Assembly: GCA_005880985.1 (NCBI GenBank)
Contig: VBIQ01000007.1
Span: forward strand, 62,001-126,000
Origin: Chloroflexota bacterium
GTDB taxonomy: Bacteria > Chloroflexota > Dormibacteria > Aeolococcales > Aeolococcaceae
Direction of reading: 5' to 3'
Length of the DNA: 64,000 bases
The translations under genes and the position numbers were made by a program. Below are positions 31,500-41,429 of the stretch, piece by piece (position 1 is the first letter of the stretch; each line of letters starts with the position of its first letter). The notes beneath the pieces are model-generated. The model did not search any database. It was not told the DNA's origin and saw only the letters and a program-made list of their open reading frames with translations.

Positions 31500-32542
31500 C
31501 CGAGCCGCGACTGGTCGGTCCCGCCGAGCTGGAGGAGGAGCGAGCCCTCGATGTGACCCTGCGACCGCGCCGGCTCGACGACTTCGTCGGGCAGCCCGCG
31601 GTGCGCGAGCAGCTGCAGATCCTGCTGGAGGCGGCCCAGGGCCGGGGTGAGGCGCTGGACCACGTCCTCCTCTACGGTCCGCCGGGACTCGGCAAGACCA
31701 CCCTGGCGCAGATCATCGCGGGCGAGATGGGGGTCACCATGCGTCCCACCAGCGGGCCCGCCATCGAGCACCAGGGGATGCTCGCCTCCATCCTCACCAA
31801 TCTCGGCGACGGCGACATCTTCTTCATCGACGAGGTCCACCGCCTGAGCCGCACCGTCGAGGAGGCGCTCTATCCCGCGATGGAGGAATTCAGCTTCGAC
31901 TGGGTGGCGGGCAAGGGCGCCAGTGCCCAGGCCCTCCGTCTCGAGCTCAAGCGGTTCACCGTCGTCGGCGCCACCACCCGCGCCGGCGCGCTCGGGGGAC
32001 CGCTGCGCGACCGCTTCGGCATCACCTTCCGGCTCGACTTCTACGACGCCGGAGAGCTCACCGCGATCGTCCGCCGCTCGGCCGGGCTGCTGCGCATCGC
32101 CGTCGACGACGCCGGCGCCGAGCTGATCGCGGCACGCAGTCGAGGCACGCCGCGGATCGCCAACCGCCTGCTGCGCCGGGCCCGCGACTTCGCCCAGGTG
32201 CGGGCCGCGGGACGGATCGACGCCGCCGTCGCCGCCGAATCGCTGGCCGTGCTCGGCATCGACGAGACCGGCCTCGACGAGCTGGACCGGCGGGTGCTCG
32301 GCGTCCTCTGCCGGGCGTACGCCGGCCGTCCGGTCGGCCTCGGCACCATCGCGGTTAGCGTGTCCGAGGATCCCGACACCGTCGAGGACGTCGTCGAACC
32401 CTTCCTGATCCGGCTCGGTTTCCTGGTGCGCACTCCGCAGGGACGGCTGGCCACCGCAGGGGCGTACCGTCACCTCGGTGAGCCCGTCCCCTCCGGCGTT
32501 CCCGGCGCGGCCGGCGCGCAGTCCTCGCTGTTCGCTTCCTAG
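31496..32542 (+). CDS. ruvB: Holliday-junction helicase RuvB
   Basis: AAA+ motor of branch migration. RLDDFVGQPAVREQL precedes Walker A YGPPGLGKTTLAQIIA. Walker B is FIDEVHRLSRTVEEALYPAMED-like (FIDEVHRLSRTVEEALYPAM), with sensor 1 at GATTRAG and the C-terminal winged helix after residue ~265. 348 residues. GTG start overlaps the ruvA stop. Confidence 0.96.
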   Translation: MTEPRLVGPAELEEERALDVTLRPRRLDDFVGQPAVREQLQILLEAAQGRGEALDHVLLYGPPGLGKTTLAQIIAGEMGVTMRPTSGPAIEHQGMLASILTNLGDGDIFFIDEVHRLSRTVEEALYPAMEEFSFDWVAGKGASAQALRLELKRFTVVGATTRAGALGGPLRDRFGITFRLDFYDAGELTAIVRRSAGLLRIAVDDAGAELIAARSRGTPRIANRLLRRARDFAQVRAAGRIDAAVAAESLAVLGIDETGLDELDRRVLGVLCRAYAGRPVGLGTIAVSVSEDPDTVEDVVEPFLIRLGFLVRTPQGRLATAGAYRHLGEPVPSGVPGAAGAQSSLFAS

Positions 32543-32555
32543 ACCACCAGACGAT

Positions 32556-33626
32556 ATGGCCGCAACTGGCACATTCTCGCTGCCGACCGCGCTGTTCGAC
32601 TATCAGCTTCCCCAGGAGAGCATCGCCCAGGAGCCACTGGCCGCCCGCGACGCCTCACGGCTGCTGCACCTGCCACCCGCCCCGTCGCCGCCGCGTGACC
32701 ATCGGTTCCGCGACCTTCCCGAGCTGCTCCGGCCTGGCGACCTGCTGGTCGTCAACCAGACGCGGGTCCGCGCCGCGCGCCTGATCGGCCGGCGTCGCGG
32801 TGGAGGCGCGGTCGAGCTTTTGGTGCTGTTCCCGTTGCCGGCTCCCGGCGCCTACGCATGCCTGGTGCGTCCCGGGCGCCGCCTCCCACCCGGTGCCGAG
32901 GTTGCGCTCGGAGCGGGCCTGACAGCGCGAATGGGTGAGCCGCTGCCGGAGCAGCGGGCAGCGCGGGCGGTGCACCTGGACGGCGCCGCCGGCGACCTCG
33001 ACGCCGCCATCGAGTCCGCCGGGGAGGTGCCGCTGCCCCCGTACATCCGCGTCCCGCTCCGCTCGCCCGAGCGGTACCAGACCGTCTTCAGCACCGGTCC
33101 GCCGCGCTCCGCCGCGGCGCCCACCGCCGGGCTGCACTTCACCGCCGCCGTGCTCGACCGCCTCGCCGCGCGCGGCATCGCGGTGGCGGCGATCGACCTG
33201 GAGGTCGGGTTCGCAACCTTCACCCCCATCCGCACCGAGCGCATCGCCGACCACGTGGTGCACCACGAGCGCTACCGCGTCCCGGTGAAGACGGCGGCGG
33301 CGGTGGCGGCGGCGCGCGCCGGGGGCGGCCGAGTGATCGCGGTCGGCACCACCGCGGTGCGCGCGCTGGAGAGCCGGCGGGCACCCGGCCGGACAGTCGC
33401 TGCAGGCGGGGGGGTCACCCGCGTCTTCCTGCATCCCGATGCGCCGCCGCAGGTGATCGACGGACTGCTCACCAACTTCCACCAGCCGCGGTCGTCGCTG
33501 CTGGTGCTGCTGGCCTCGGTGGTCGGGGTGGAGCGCTGGCGCATCGCCTACCGGCACGCTCTCGCCCACGGCTACCGCTTTCTCTCCTTTGGCGACTGCA
33601 TGCTGTGCTGGTTCGAGACAGGGTGA
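32556..33626 (+). CDS. queA: tRNA preQ1(34) S-adenosylmethionine ribosyltransferase-isomerase
   Basis: It adds the epoxycyclopentane ring in queuosine biosynthesis. Motifs include FDYQLPQESIAQEPLAARDASRL, FRDLPELLRPGDLLVVNQTRV and AAPTAGLHFT, with GVTRVFLHP near the C terminus. ATG 32556 marks the start of similarity, although the frame is open upstream. 356 residues. It overlaps tgt by 4 bp, placing two consecutive queuosine steps together. Confidence 0.94.
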   Translation: MAATGTFSLPTALFDYQLPQESIAQEPLAARDASRLLHLPPAPSPPRDHRFRDLPELLRPGDLLVVNQTRVRAARLIGRRRGGGAVELLVLFPLPAPGAYACLVRPGRRLPPGAEVALGAGLTARMGEPLPEQRAARAVHLDGAAGDLDAAIESAGEVPLPPYIRVPLRSPERYQTVFSTGPPRSAAAPTAGLHFTAAVLDRLAARGIAVAAIDLEVGFATFTPIRTERIADHVVHHERYRVPVKTAAAVAAARAGGGRVIAVGTTAVRALESRRAPGRTVAAGGGVTRVFLHPDAPPQVIDGLLTNFHQPRSSLLVLLASVVGVERWRIAYRHALAHGYRFLSFGDCMLCWFETG

Positions 33627-34783
33627 GCGGCCGGCACCTGGTCATCGAGGCGCGCGACGGCGCCGCCCGACTCGGGCGCCTGGCGACCGGTCACGGTGAG
33701 GTGCGGCTGCCCGCCTTCATGCCGGTCGGGACCCACGCGACCGTCCGGGCGCTGCATCCCGACGAGGTGCGGGAGAGCGGAGCCGACATCGTTCTCTGCA
33801 ACGCCTACCACCTGGCGCTGCGACCCGGGGTGGAGCTGGTCGAGCGCGCCGGCGGTCTCCACGCGCTGATGGGGTGGGAGGGACCGATCCTCACCGACAG
33901 CGGCGGCTTCCAACTGGTCAGCCTCGACGGTGTCGCAGCGGTCGACGACGAGGGCGCCACGGTGGTCTCGCCGTTCGACGGTGGCCGCATGCGCCTCACC
34001 CCCGAGGCGGCGGTGCGCCTGCAGGCAAAGCTCGGCGCCGACGTGATCATGTGTCTCGACCATCCCGTCGCCTTCGGCGCCGGCAGCGACGTCGCCGCCG
34101 CCGCCACCGCGCGCACCCACCGCTGGGCGGAGCGATCCCGCGCCGTCCATCCCGGCGAGGGCAGGCTGCTCTTCGGCATCGTCCAGGGTGGCTTCGACGC
34201 CGCGGCGCGCGCGGAATCGGCGCGGGTGATGGCCGGGCTCGATTTCGACGGCCTCGCCATCGGCGGACTGGTGCTGGGCGAGCCTCCCCCGGTGATGGAG
34301 GCGATGGCGCGCGCCTGCCTCGACCAGCTGCCCGACACGCTGCCGCGATACGTCATGGGGCTGGGGACCGACGCCGAGCTGCTCAGCATGATCGCCGCCG
34401 GCGCCGACATGTTCGACTGCGTGCTGCCGACGCGGCTGGCGCGCAACGGCACCGCCCTGGTCCCCGGCGGCCGCCTCTCGCTGCGGCAGACGGCCTGGCG
34501 CGAGGACCTGCGGCCGCTGGAGCCGGGCTGTCCCTGCGCCGCCTGCGCGCGGTTCTCGCGGGCCTACCTGCGCCACCTCTTCGCCGCCGGCGAGATCCTG
34601 GCGCACCGCCTGCTCAGCCTCCACAACCTGCACCACCTGGGCCGGCTGATGGAGACCACCAGGGCCGCCCTCGCCGCCGGCCGTCTCGCCGAACACCGCG
34701 CCGCCGTGCTGCGCGGGCTCGGCGGTGGAGTCGATTCGGCGGCGGCCGCGCAGAGTCCGCTCAGCTACACTTCGCCGCCGTGA
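33623..34783 (+). CDS. tgt: tRNA-guanine transglycosylase
   Basis: It exchanges G34 of tRNAs for preQ1, upstream of QueA in queuosine synthesis. The active-site motif LTDSGGFQL, the FDGGRMRLTPE segment and the zinc site CPCAACARFSRAYLRHLF with a later His are visible. GGLVLGE replaces the usual GGLAVGE. 386 residues. GTG start overlaps the queA stop. Its last codons contain the -10-like sequence for secDF. Confidence 0.94.
   Translation: MSGRHLVIEARDGAARLGRLATGHGEVRLPAFMPVGTHATVRALHPDEVRESGADIVLCNAYHLALRPGVELVERAGGLHALMGWEGPILTDSGGFQLVSLDGVAAVDDEGATVVSPFDGGRMRLTPEAAVRLQAKLGADVIMCLDHPVAFGAGSDVAAAATARTHRWAERSRAVHPGEGRLLFGIVQGGFDAAARAESARVMAGLDFDGLAIGGLVLGEPPPVMEAMARACLDQLPDTLPRYVMGLGTDAELLSMIAAGADMFDCVLPTRLARNGTALVPGGRLSLRQTAWREDLRPLEPGCPCAACARFSRAYLRHLFAAGEILAHRLLSLHNLHHLGRLMETTRAALAAGRLAEHRAAVLRGLGGGVDSAAAAQSPLSYTSPP
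34766..34771 (+). promoter_or_regulatory. -10 hexamer inside tgt, upstream of secDF
   Basis: TACACT ends 8 nt before GTG 34780. It overlaps tgt coding sequence, so secDF may be transcribed both from here and from the upstream operon. Confidence 0.4.
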
Positions 34784-37251
34784 TCCGCCTCAACCGCTGG
34801 GTGATCGGGACCGTCATTGCGGTCATCATCGGCGCGCTCTTCGTCGACGGCTACAGCTACATCTACCGCTATGCGATCAAGGGTGTCGGCAGCGGTGGAA
34901 GCCTGCCGAACCACGCCGCCACCGGTCAGCCCGCCGACCGCAACCCGCACATCGGCAGCTTCGACCTCTTCATCCACAAGGGTCTCGACATCCAGGGTGG
35001 CAGCGAGCTGACAATCGCCATCTGCCGTGGCTTCAACGATCCCCCGGGCACCAACTGCCGGACCGGACTTCCCCCCAGCGTCAGCCTCGACACGGCGCAG
35101 CGTGACACCGTGACCGTGCTGGCGCAGCGGGTGAACCGGCTGGGCGTCTCCGAGGCGACCGTCCAGGCCCAAGGCAGCGACCAGGTGCTGGTGCAGCTGC
35201 CCGGAGTCGACATCGCCACCGCGGTGAAGACGCTGGGAACGACCTCCAAGCTCTACTTCGCCACCGCGGTCCAGGGGGCCCCGAACCGCAAGGATCCCAA
35301 GTTTCTCGCCGACCAACAGAACCTCTACGACCCCGCCCAGTTCGCCCAGACCAACCTCTACCCCTCCGGCTACCACTGGAAGATCGACAACGCCCTGCAG
35401 GCCGCCGACGTGACCAGTGCCTCGGCAACGCTCGACCAGGTCGGCCAGCCGGCGGTGAGCATCTCCTTCAACGCCGCCGGAGCCGACGAGTGGTCGAAGA
35501 TCACCACCGCCGCCTTTCAGCAGCAGCAGGGCACCCCCCAGAACCGCGTCGCCATCTTCCTCGACAACCAGGTCATCACCGCCCCCAACGTCATCCAGCC
35601 GTCGAGCAGCCAGACGCAGATCACCGGTATCGGCACCCAGGACCAGGCCAGCACCCTGGCCGATCAGATCTCCGCCGGAGCCCTGCCGGCCACCATCGCC
35701 CCGATCCAGTCGAGCTCGGTCAGCGCCACCCTCGGTCAGGACACGGTGCGCAAGAGCCTGATCGCCGGTCTGGTCGGCTTCATCGTGATCATCCTGTTCA
35801 TGGTCGGCTACTACCGCTTCCCGGGCCTGCTCGCCGGCGTCGCGCTGCTCTGCTACGCGGGCATCGTGCTGGCGCTCTACAAGGTGGTCCCGGTGACCAT
35901 CACCCTCGCCGGCCTGGCGGGCTTCGTCCTCAGCGTCGGCATGGCGGTCGACGCCAACGTCCTGATCTTCGAGCGAACGCGCGACGAGCTGCGGCACGGG
36001 CGGCCGGTGAGCCTGGCCGTCGATGCCGGCTTCCGGCGCGCCTTCCCCGCCATCCGCGACAGCAACATCTCGACGCTGATCGCCTGCTTCTTCCTCTACA
36101 TCTTCGGGAGCAGCGTCGTGAAGGGCTTCGCCCTCACCCTGGCGATCGGCGTCATGGTCTCCTTCTTCAGCGCGGTGACCATCACCCGGGCGCTCTTCGC
36201 CTTCGTGCTGCAGCGCAACGTGGGGCGCAACCCGCGGCTGTACACGGAGATCCATGAGGAGTACGAGGAGCGGCCGCCCGGGGGACGCTTCGACATCGTC
36301 CGCTCGCGCAACCTCTGGTTCGCGGGATCGATCGCCATCATCATCCCCGGAATCCTGGCCATCCTCATCTGGGGATTCCGGCTGGGACTCGACTTCGCGG
36401 GCGGCAACCGCATCGACGCCACCCTGAACCGACCCACCACCCAGTCGCAGGTCGCCGCCACCGCGCGGCGGGTGGCTGCAGACCTGCAGCCGGAGGTGCA
36501 GGCCGAGGACAACAACCGCTTCTCGATCCGCACCCTGCCCTCAGCCATCACCCGGGTGACCCAGATCGACGACGCCCTGGCCAAGGACTACGGCATCAAG
36601 TCGGTCGGCGGCAAGCCCCAGATCCAGCTGGAGACGGTGGGGCCCACCATCGCCAGCAGCCTGGTGCGCAGCGCCATCATCCTGGTGCTGGTCTCCTCGG
36701 TGGCGATCGCCCTGTACCTCGCTTACCAGTTCCGCGGTCGGGGGATCAGCGCCTGGCGCTTCTCGGTCTGCACCTTCTTCAAGCTGCTCCACGACGTCTT
36801 CGTGCTGGCCGGGATCTGGGCGATCATCGGTCACTTCAGCAGCATCGCCCAGGTCGACAGCCTCTTCGTCACCGCCCTGCTCACCTCGGTGGCCTTCTCC
36901 ATCCACGACACCATCGTCGTCTTCGACCGCATCCGCGAAAACCTGCGGGTAGGGCCGCGGTTCACCTTCGACCAGACCATCAACCTGTCGACGGCGCAGA
37001 CGATGACCCGTTCGCTCAACACTGCGCTGACGGTCACCTTCGTGCTGCTGGCGCTGGTGCTCTTCGGCGGCGAAAGCATCCGCGGCTTCGTGCTGGCGCT
37101 GCTGATCGGCATCATCACCGGGACCTACAGCTCGATCTTCAACGCCAGCACCCTGCTGGTCGCCTGGCACACGGTCGACGAGATGCGTCCCGGGGCGGCA
37201 CCGCCCGGGCGTCGTGCGCCACGGCGGATCGAGCGCCGCGTGGCCGTGTAA
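34780..37251 (+). CDS. secDF: Protein translocase SecDF (fused)
   Basis: The two RND-type Sec accessory subunits are one 823-residue protein. The SecD half has an N-terminal membrane helix, HKGLDIQGGSELT, a periplasmic P1 domain and the TM4 motif GMAVDANVLIFERTRDEL. The SecF half begins near residue 490 with a second membrane anchor, then LGLDFAGGNRIDA, GPTIASSLVRSAIILVLV and SIHDTIVVFDRIREN. Acidic D residues of the proton path are in both TM4 motifs. No yajC lies upstream. GTG start overlaps the tgt stop. SecDF drives post-translocation release of secreted proteins using proton motive force. Confidence 0.94.
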   Translation: MIRLNRWVIGTVIAVIIGALFVDGYSYIYRYAIKGVGSGGSLPNHAATGQPADRNPHIGSFDLFIHKGLDIQGGSELTIAICRGFNDPPGTNCRTGLPPSVSLDTAQRDTVTVLAQRVNRLGVSEATVQAQGSDQVLVQLPGVDIATAVKTLGTTSKLYFATAVQGAPNRKDPKFLADQQNLYDPAQFAQTNLYPSGYHWKIDNALQAADVTSASATLDQVGQPAVSISFNAAGADEWSKITTAAFQQQQGTPQNRVAIFLDNQVITAPNVIQPSSSQTQITGIGTQDQASTLADQISAGALPATIAPIQSSSVSATLGQDTVRKSLIAGLVGFIVIILFMVGYYRFPGLLAGVALLCYAGIVLALYKVVPVTITLAGLAGFVLSVGMAVDANVLIFERTRDELRHGRPVSLAVDAGFRRAFPAIRDSNISTLIACFFLYIFGSSVVKGFALTLAIGVMVSFFSAVTITRALFAFVLQRNVGRNPRLYTEIHEEYEERPPGGRFDIVRSRNLWFAGSIAIIIPGILAILIWGFRLGLDFAGGNRIDATLNRPTTQSQVAATARRVAADLQPEVQAEDNNRFSIRTLPSAITRVTQIDDALAKDYGIKSVGGKPQIQLETVGPTIASSLVRSAIILVLVSSVAIALYLAYQFRGRGISAWRFSVCTFFKLLHDVFVLAGIWAIIGHFSSIAQVDSLFVTALLTSVAFSIHDTIVVFDRIRENLRVGPRFTFDQTINLSTAQTMTRSLNTALTVTFVLLALVLFGGESIRGFVLALLIGIITGTYSSIFNASTLLVAWHTVDEMRPGAAPPGRRAPRRIERRVAV

Positions 37252-37289
37252 CCACACCCTTCGCGCCGGGCGGGCGCGGAGGCCGGCGG

Positions 37290-37295
37290 TACAAT
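37290..37295 (+). promoter_or_regulatory. -10 hexamer of the rimP-nusA-infB operon
   Basis: TACAAT is followed by a ~65-nt leader with CCCC-GACGT-GGGG and CCGG...CCGG hairpins before rimP. An ATG overlapping the hexamer (37294) is in frame with rimP but is unlikely to be transcribed. Confidence 0.45.
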
Positions 37296-37365
37296 GAGTG
37301 GCTGCCCCGACGTGGGGTGGGCCGCACCGGCGCGCAGGCCGGATGTCAGGGACCAACCCCGGGCC

Positions 37366-37839
37366 ATGGCGAACGACGTCCTCGAGCGTATCTCCGACCT
37401 GGTCGAGCCCTCGCTCCGGCAGTGCGGCGTCGAGCTCTACGAGGCGCAGTGGGATGCGCGCGGTGCCGAGCCGGTGCTGCGCCTGCTGATCGAGAAGTCG
37501 GGCGGCGTGAATCTCGACGATTGCGAGCGGGTGTCCCACGCGGTGAGCGCCGTTCTCGACGCCCACGATCCCATCGAGGGCAGCACGCCATATCACCTCG
37601 AGGTGTCGTCTCCCGGCGCCGAGCGCCCGCTGCGCCGCCCCAGGGACTGGGAGAGAGCTCTCGGCATGCGCGTCAACGTCCGCTTTCGCAGCGGTGAGAC
37701 GACCACCGTGGTCGAGGGTCGCCTGCTGGCCGTGAGCGACCAGTCGGTCGAGGTCGAGGTGCGCGAGGGACGTGCCCTGCGAGCGGTCAGCATCCTCGTC
37801 GCCGACATCGCCGGCGCCCGCCGCGCGGTGGACATCTGA
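37366..37839 (+). CDS. rimP: Ribosome maturation factor RimP
   Basis: It is needed for 30S assembly. MANDVLERISDLVEPSLRQCGVELYEAQW is the usual N terminus (in part), followed by LDDCERVSHAVSAVLDAHDP and LEVSSPGAERPLRRPRDWER, the most conserved RimP block. 157 residues. ATG 37366 is chosen because the 24 upstream in-frame residues are not family-like. nusA begins 2 nt after the stop. Confidence 0.93.
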   Translation: MANDVLERISDLVEPSLRQCGVELYEAQWDARGAEPVLRLLIEKSGGVNLDDCERVSHAVSAVLDAHDPIEGSTPYHLEVSSPGAERPLRRPRDWERALGMRVNVRFRSGETTTVVEGRLLAVSDQSVEVEVREGRALRAVSILVADIAGARRAVDI

Positions 37840-37840
37840 C

Positions 37841-38899
37841 ATGAGCACAGCGGGACCACGAGCGGGCTCGGCTCCCGGGCGGGTGCCCACCGGCGGTGCC
37901 GCCCTGCGCGAGGCGCTGGTTGCGCTGCAGCGTGATCTCGCCATCGACGAGGCGACGGTGCGGCGCATCGTCGAGGGCGCCGTCGTCGACACGTACCGGC
38001 GACTGGTCGCCGACGATCCCGAGGTCCAGGCTCGCGTCGACCTCGGCGCCGGCTCGGTCGGCCTGTTCCGCGACGACGGACGCGGCGGCAGCGCTCCCGT
38101 GGAGGCCCCGGTGGCCGACTTCGCGCGGCAGGCCGCGCAGGCCGCCAAGGCGGCGGTTGCGGGATGGGCGCGCGAGGCCGAACGCGAGCGGGTGATCCGC
38201 GAGGGCATGGCGCAGAAGGGCGAGCTCATCGACGTGCTGGTGGAGCGTCTCGACGGTGCGCTGTGGTGGGTCCGCGCCGGCAACCTGGCGGCGCTGCTTC
38301 CGCCCGAGGAGCAGACGCCGGGCGAGCAGCTACAGCGTCAGCAGCACCTCAAGGTGGTGGTGATCGATGTCCGGCGCCGCCAGCGCGACGCGGTGGTGGT
38401 GGTGTCACGCACCCATCCCAGCCTGCTCCGCCGGCTGCTCGAGCAGGAGGTGCCCGAGCTCGCCGACGGGCGGGTGCTGGTCAAGGCGGTGGCTCGAGAG
38501 GCGGGGCGCCGGAGCAAGGTGGCGGTGCACGCGCCGGAGGCGGGGATCGACGCCCAGGGCGCCTGCATCGGTCCCCGGGGGGTTCGCATCCGCGCGGTGG
38601 TCTCCGAGCTCGGCGAGGAGCAGGTGCAGGTGGTGGAGTGGTCCGCCGATCCGGCCGAGTACGTCGCCTCCGCCCTGGCCCCCGCCCAGGTGAGCGCCGT
38701 CGAGCTCGACAACGAGACCCGGACCGCCCACGCGGTCGTTCCCGACGACCAGCTCTCCCTCGCCATCGGCCGCTCCGGCGAGAACGCCCGGCTGGCGGCC
38801 CGGCTCACCGGTTGGCGGATCGACATCTCCGGCGAATCCGGTCATCCGCGCCGGGAGACGGCCACCTCCCCGGCCCCGGAGGGGGAGGACGCGGGATGA
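37841..38899 (+). CDS. nusA: Transcription elongation/termination factor NusA
   Basis: NusA binds RNA polymerase and modulates pausing and termination. The N-domain starts LREALVALQRDLAIDEATVRRIVEGAVVD. The S1 domain spans about residues 120-195. KH1/KH2 contain SKVAVHAPEAGIDAQGACIGPRGVRIRAVVSEL and VPDDQLSLAIGRSGENARLAARLTGWRID in segments. At 352 residues it has no C-terminal acidic repeats, as in Gram-positives. Confidence 0.93.
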   Translation: MSTAGPRAGSAPGRVPTGGAALREALVALQRDLAIDEATVRRIVEGAVVDTYRRLVADDPEVQARVDLGAGSVGLFRDDGRGGSAPVEAPVADFARQAAQAAKAAVAGWAREAERERVIREGMAQKGELIDVLVERLDGALWWVRAGNLAALLPPEEQTPGEQLQRQQHLKVVVIDVRRRQRDAVVVVSRTHPSLLRRLLEQEVPELADGRVLVKAVAREAGRRSKVAVHAPEAGIDAQGACIGPRGVRIRAVVSELGEEQVQVVEWSADPAEYVASALAPAQVSAVELDNETRTAHAVVPDDQLSLAIGRSGENARLAARLTGWRIDISGESGHPRRETATSPAPEGEDAG

Positions 38900-39210
38900 G
38901 CGCCGTCGCATACCAGGCCGCCCGGCGGCCGGAGCGGACCTGCGTCGGATGCCGTACAGTGAAGCCGAAACGCGAGCTGGTCCGGCTCGTGCTCCCGGTC
39001 GCCGGCCCGGTCGAGGTCGATCTCACCGGGAAGCGGAGCGGCCGGGGCGCCTACCTCTGCCGCCAGACGGGTACAACCTGTCTGTCGCAGGCGCGCCGGC
39101 GACGGGCTCTGACGCGCGCCCTTCGCACCACCCCTGATCGCATCGACCACGACGCCCTCGCCGCCAGCCTCGGCGCGATCCCCCTGGAGGAACTGTCATC
39201 GCCACGGTGA
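38896..39210 (+). CDS. ylxR: YlxR family RNA-binding/nucleoid protein
   Basis: 104 residues with the YlxR pattern RTCVGCRTVKPKRELVRLV, then GRGAYLCRQTGTTCLSQARRRRAL. It lies between nusA and infB, its usual place. YlxR proteins bind RNA and have been linked to RNase P modulation or transcription control. ATGA overlap with nusA; its stop overlaps the infB start. Confidence 0.88.
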   Translation: MSAVAYQAARRPERTCVGCRTVKPKRELVRLVLPVAGPVEVDLTGKRSGRGAYLCRQTGTTCLSQARRRRALTRALRTTPDRIDHDALAASLGAIPLEELSSPR

Positions 39211-40982
39211 AGAAGATCCGGCTCCCGGCCGCCCTGACGGTCAAGGAGCTGGCCGACCGCCTCTCGGTCTCCGGGGCACAGGTGGTCAAGTACCTGATGA
39301 GCAATGGGGTCACCGCAACCCTCAACGCCTCCATCGACTTCGACACCGCGGCGCTCGCGGCCGACCATTTCGGCTTCGAGGCGGAGAGCGAGGACGCGGC
39401 GCCCGCGCGCGCCCCGGCCGGCGGGGGCCGTGCCCGTCACCCACTGCTCGACCTTTCCGGCGAGGATCCCAAGGCGCTGGTGCCGCGACCGCCGGTCGTC
39501 GCCGTGCTCGGGCACGTCGACCATGGCAAGACCTCGCTGCTCGACCACATCCGCCAGTCGCGGGTGGCGGCCGGCGAGGCGGGCGGCATCACTCAGCGGA
39601 TCGGCGCCTACCAGGTCGACAAGAACGGCCGGCTGATCACCTTCATCGACACTCCGGGGCACGAGGCCTTCACCGCCATGCGGGCTCGCGGCGCCGACGT
39701 CACCGACGTCGCGGTGCTGGTGGTCGCCGCCGACGACGGGGTCATGCCCCAGACCGACGAGGCGATCCAGCACATCCGCGCCGCCGGGGTTCCCATCGTC
39801 GTCGCGCTCAACAAGATCGACCGCGACAACGCCAACCCCGATCGCGTCCTCCAGCAGCTGTCCGAGCGCGAGGTGATTCCCGAGGAGTACGGCGGCACCA
39901 CCCCGCTGGTACGCACCAGCGCCAGGACCGGACAGGGCATCGACGACCTGCTCGACGTCATCCTCCTGGTCAGCGACATCGAGGAACCCAAGGCCAACCC
40001 CAAGCGCCCGGCGGTGGGCACCGTCATCGATTCCCGGCTCGAGCGCGGCCGCGGTCCCATCGCCACCGTCCTGGTCCAGAACGGCACCCTGCGGGTGGGC
40101 GACCAGGTGGTGGCGGGCGCGGTCCACGGCACCGTGCGAGCCCTGGTCACCGACGCCGGCAAGCGGGTGAAGGAGGCCGGTCCCAGCATGCCGGTGGTGG
40201 TGACCGGACTGCGCGACGTGGCCGTCGCCGGCGACATCCTCCAGGTGATGGACAGCGAGCGCGCCGCCCGCACCCTGGCGGAGCAGCGGGCAACCACCCA
40301 GCGTCAGGCGATCGCCCAGCCGGTGCGGCGGATCACCCTCGCCGACCTCGCCACCCAGACCACCGACGGCGGGATCAAGCGCCTCAACCTGCTGATCAAG
40401 GCGGAGGCCAACGGCTCGCTGGAGGCGGTCCGCGGTCAGATCACCAAGATCGACGACCCGACGGTCCGCATCGAGGTCGTGGCCGACGGCGTGGGGGCGG
40501 TCACCGAGTCCGACGTCAACCTTGCCGCCGTCACCGACTCGATCGTGATCGGCTTCAACGTCCGCCCCGACCCTGCCGCCAAGGCGGCGGCGGAGACGCA
40601 GGGCGTCGACGTGCGCTACTACGAGGTGATCTATCAGATCACCGACGACATCGAGAAGGCGATCAAGGGCCTCTACGAGCCCACCTTCGTCGAGGTCTTC
40701 CAGGGTCGGGCCGAGGTCCGCCGCGTCTTCACCGTCGACGGTCGCAACGCCATCGCCGGCTCGCACGTCGTCGAGGGCAGGATCACCCGTGGCGCCACCA
40801 TCCGGGTGATGCGAGACGGCGGCGAGATCCACAAGGGCAGGATCGAGCGACTGCGGCGCTTCAAGGACGACGTGCGCGAGGTCGCCCAGGGGTTCGACTG
40901 CGGGATCACCGTCGAGGACTTCACCGACTTCCAGGAGGGTGACCTGCTCGAGGCGTACACCGTCGAGCAGCAGAACCTGTGA
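39207..40982 (+). CDS. infB: Translation initiation factor IF-2 (short form)
   Basis: IF-2 delivers initiator tRNA to the ribosome. The N-terminal IF2_N domain ([27 protein letters not shown]) leads after a short linker to the GTPase domain with [29 protein letters not shown] and NKIDRD. Domains II-IV follow, ending [18 protein letters not shown]. At 591 residues it has only one IF2_N repeat and lacks the long disordered N terminus of many homologs. GTG start, 4-bp overlap with ylxR. Confidence 0.94.
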   Translation: MKKIRLPAALTVKELADRLSVSGAQVVKYLMSNGVTATLNASIDFDTAALAADHFGFEAESEDAAPARAPAGGGRARHPLLDLSGEDPKALVPRPPVVAVLGHVDHGKTSLLDHIRQSRVAAGEAGGITQRIGAYQVDKNGRLITFIDTPGHEAFTAMRARGADVTDVAVLVVAADDGVMPQTDEAIQHIRAAGVPIVVALNKIDRDNANPDRVLQQLSEREVIPEEYGGTTPLVRTSARTGQGIDDLLDVILLVSDIEEPKANPKRPAVGTVIDSRLERGRGPIATVLVQNGTLRVGDQVVAGAVHGTVRALVTDAGKRVKEAGPSMPVVVTGLRDVAVAGDILQVMDSERAARTLAEQRATTQRQAIAQPVRRITLADLATQTTDGGIKRLNLLIKAEANGSLEAVRGQITKIDDPTVRIEVVADGVGAVTESDVNLAAVTDSIVIGFNVRPDPAAKAAAETQGVDVRYYEVIYQITDDIEKAIKGLYEPTFVEVFQGRAEVRRVFTVDGRNAIAGSHVVEGRITRGATIRVMRDGGEIHKGRIERLRRFKDDVREVAQGFDCGITVEDFTDFQEGDLLEAYTVEQQNL

Positions 40983-40997
40983 GCGGGTGTTGAGTCG

Positions 40998-41429
40998 ATG
41001 CCCAGAGCCGACGTCCGCCGCGGGCCTGCCGGCAATCCCCGCGGCCGAGGCCGCACCCCGCGCCTCGAACGCGTCGCCAGCCAACTGCGCCAGGAGATCT
41101 CCCAGCTGATGCTGACCGAGATGAAGGACCCCCGGGTGCGCCTGGCCTCGATCAGCGAGGTGCGTCCCGCTCCCGACCTGCGCAGCGCCCGGGTGATGGT
41201 GAGCGCTCTCGGCAGCGACGAGGAGCGTCAGCGGGTGGTGGGGGCGCTGACGCACGCCGAGGGATACCTGCGGTCGGTGCTGGGGACGCGGCTGGAGAAC
41301 CTCAAGACCGTGCCCCATCTCCGCTTCGAGCTCGACGAGTCGATCGCCTACAGCGTGCGCATCAGCAGCATGCTCCGCGACCTCGAACCGCCACCGCCAT
41401 CGCCGCAGCCCACGGAGGACGATCGATGA
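40998..41429 (+). CDS. rbfA: Ribosome-binding factor A
   Basis: 30S maturation and cold-shock factor of KH-like fold. RLERVASQLRQEISQLMLTEMKDPRV is the conserved N-terminal helix-strand, then YLRSVLGTRLENLKTVPHLRFELDES. 143 residues with a basic N-terminal and Pro-rich C-terminal extension. ATG 40998, 15 nt after infB; ATGA overlap with nrnA. Confidence 0.93.
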   Translation: MPRADVRRGPAGNPRGRGRTPRLERVASQLRQEISQLMLTEMKDPRVRLASISEVRPAPDLRSARVMVSALGSDEERQRVVGALTHAEGYLRSVLGTRLENLKTVPHLRFELDESIAYSVRISSMLRDLEPPPPSPQPTEDDR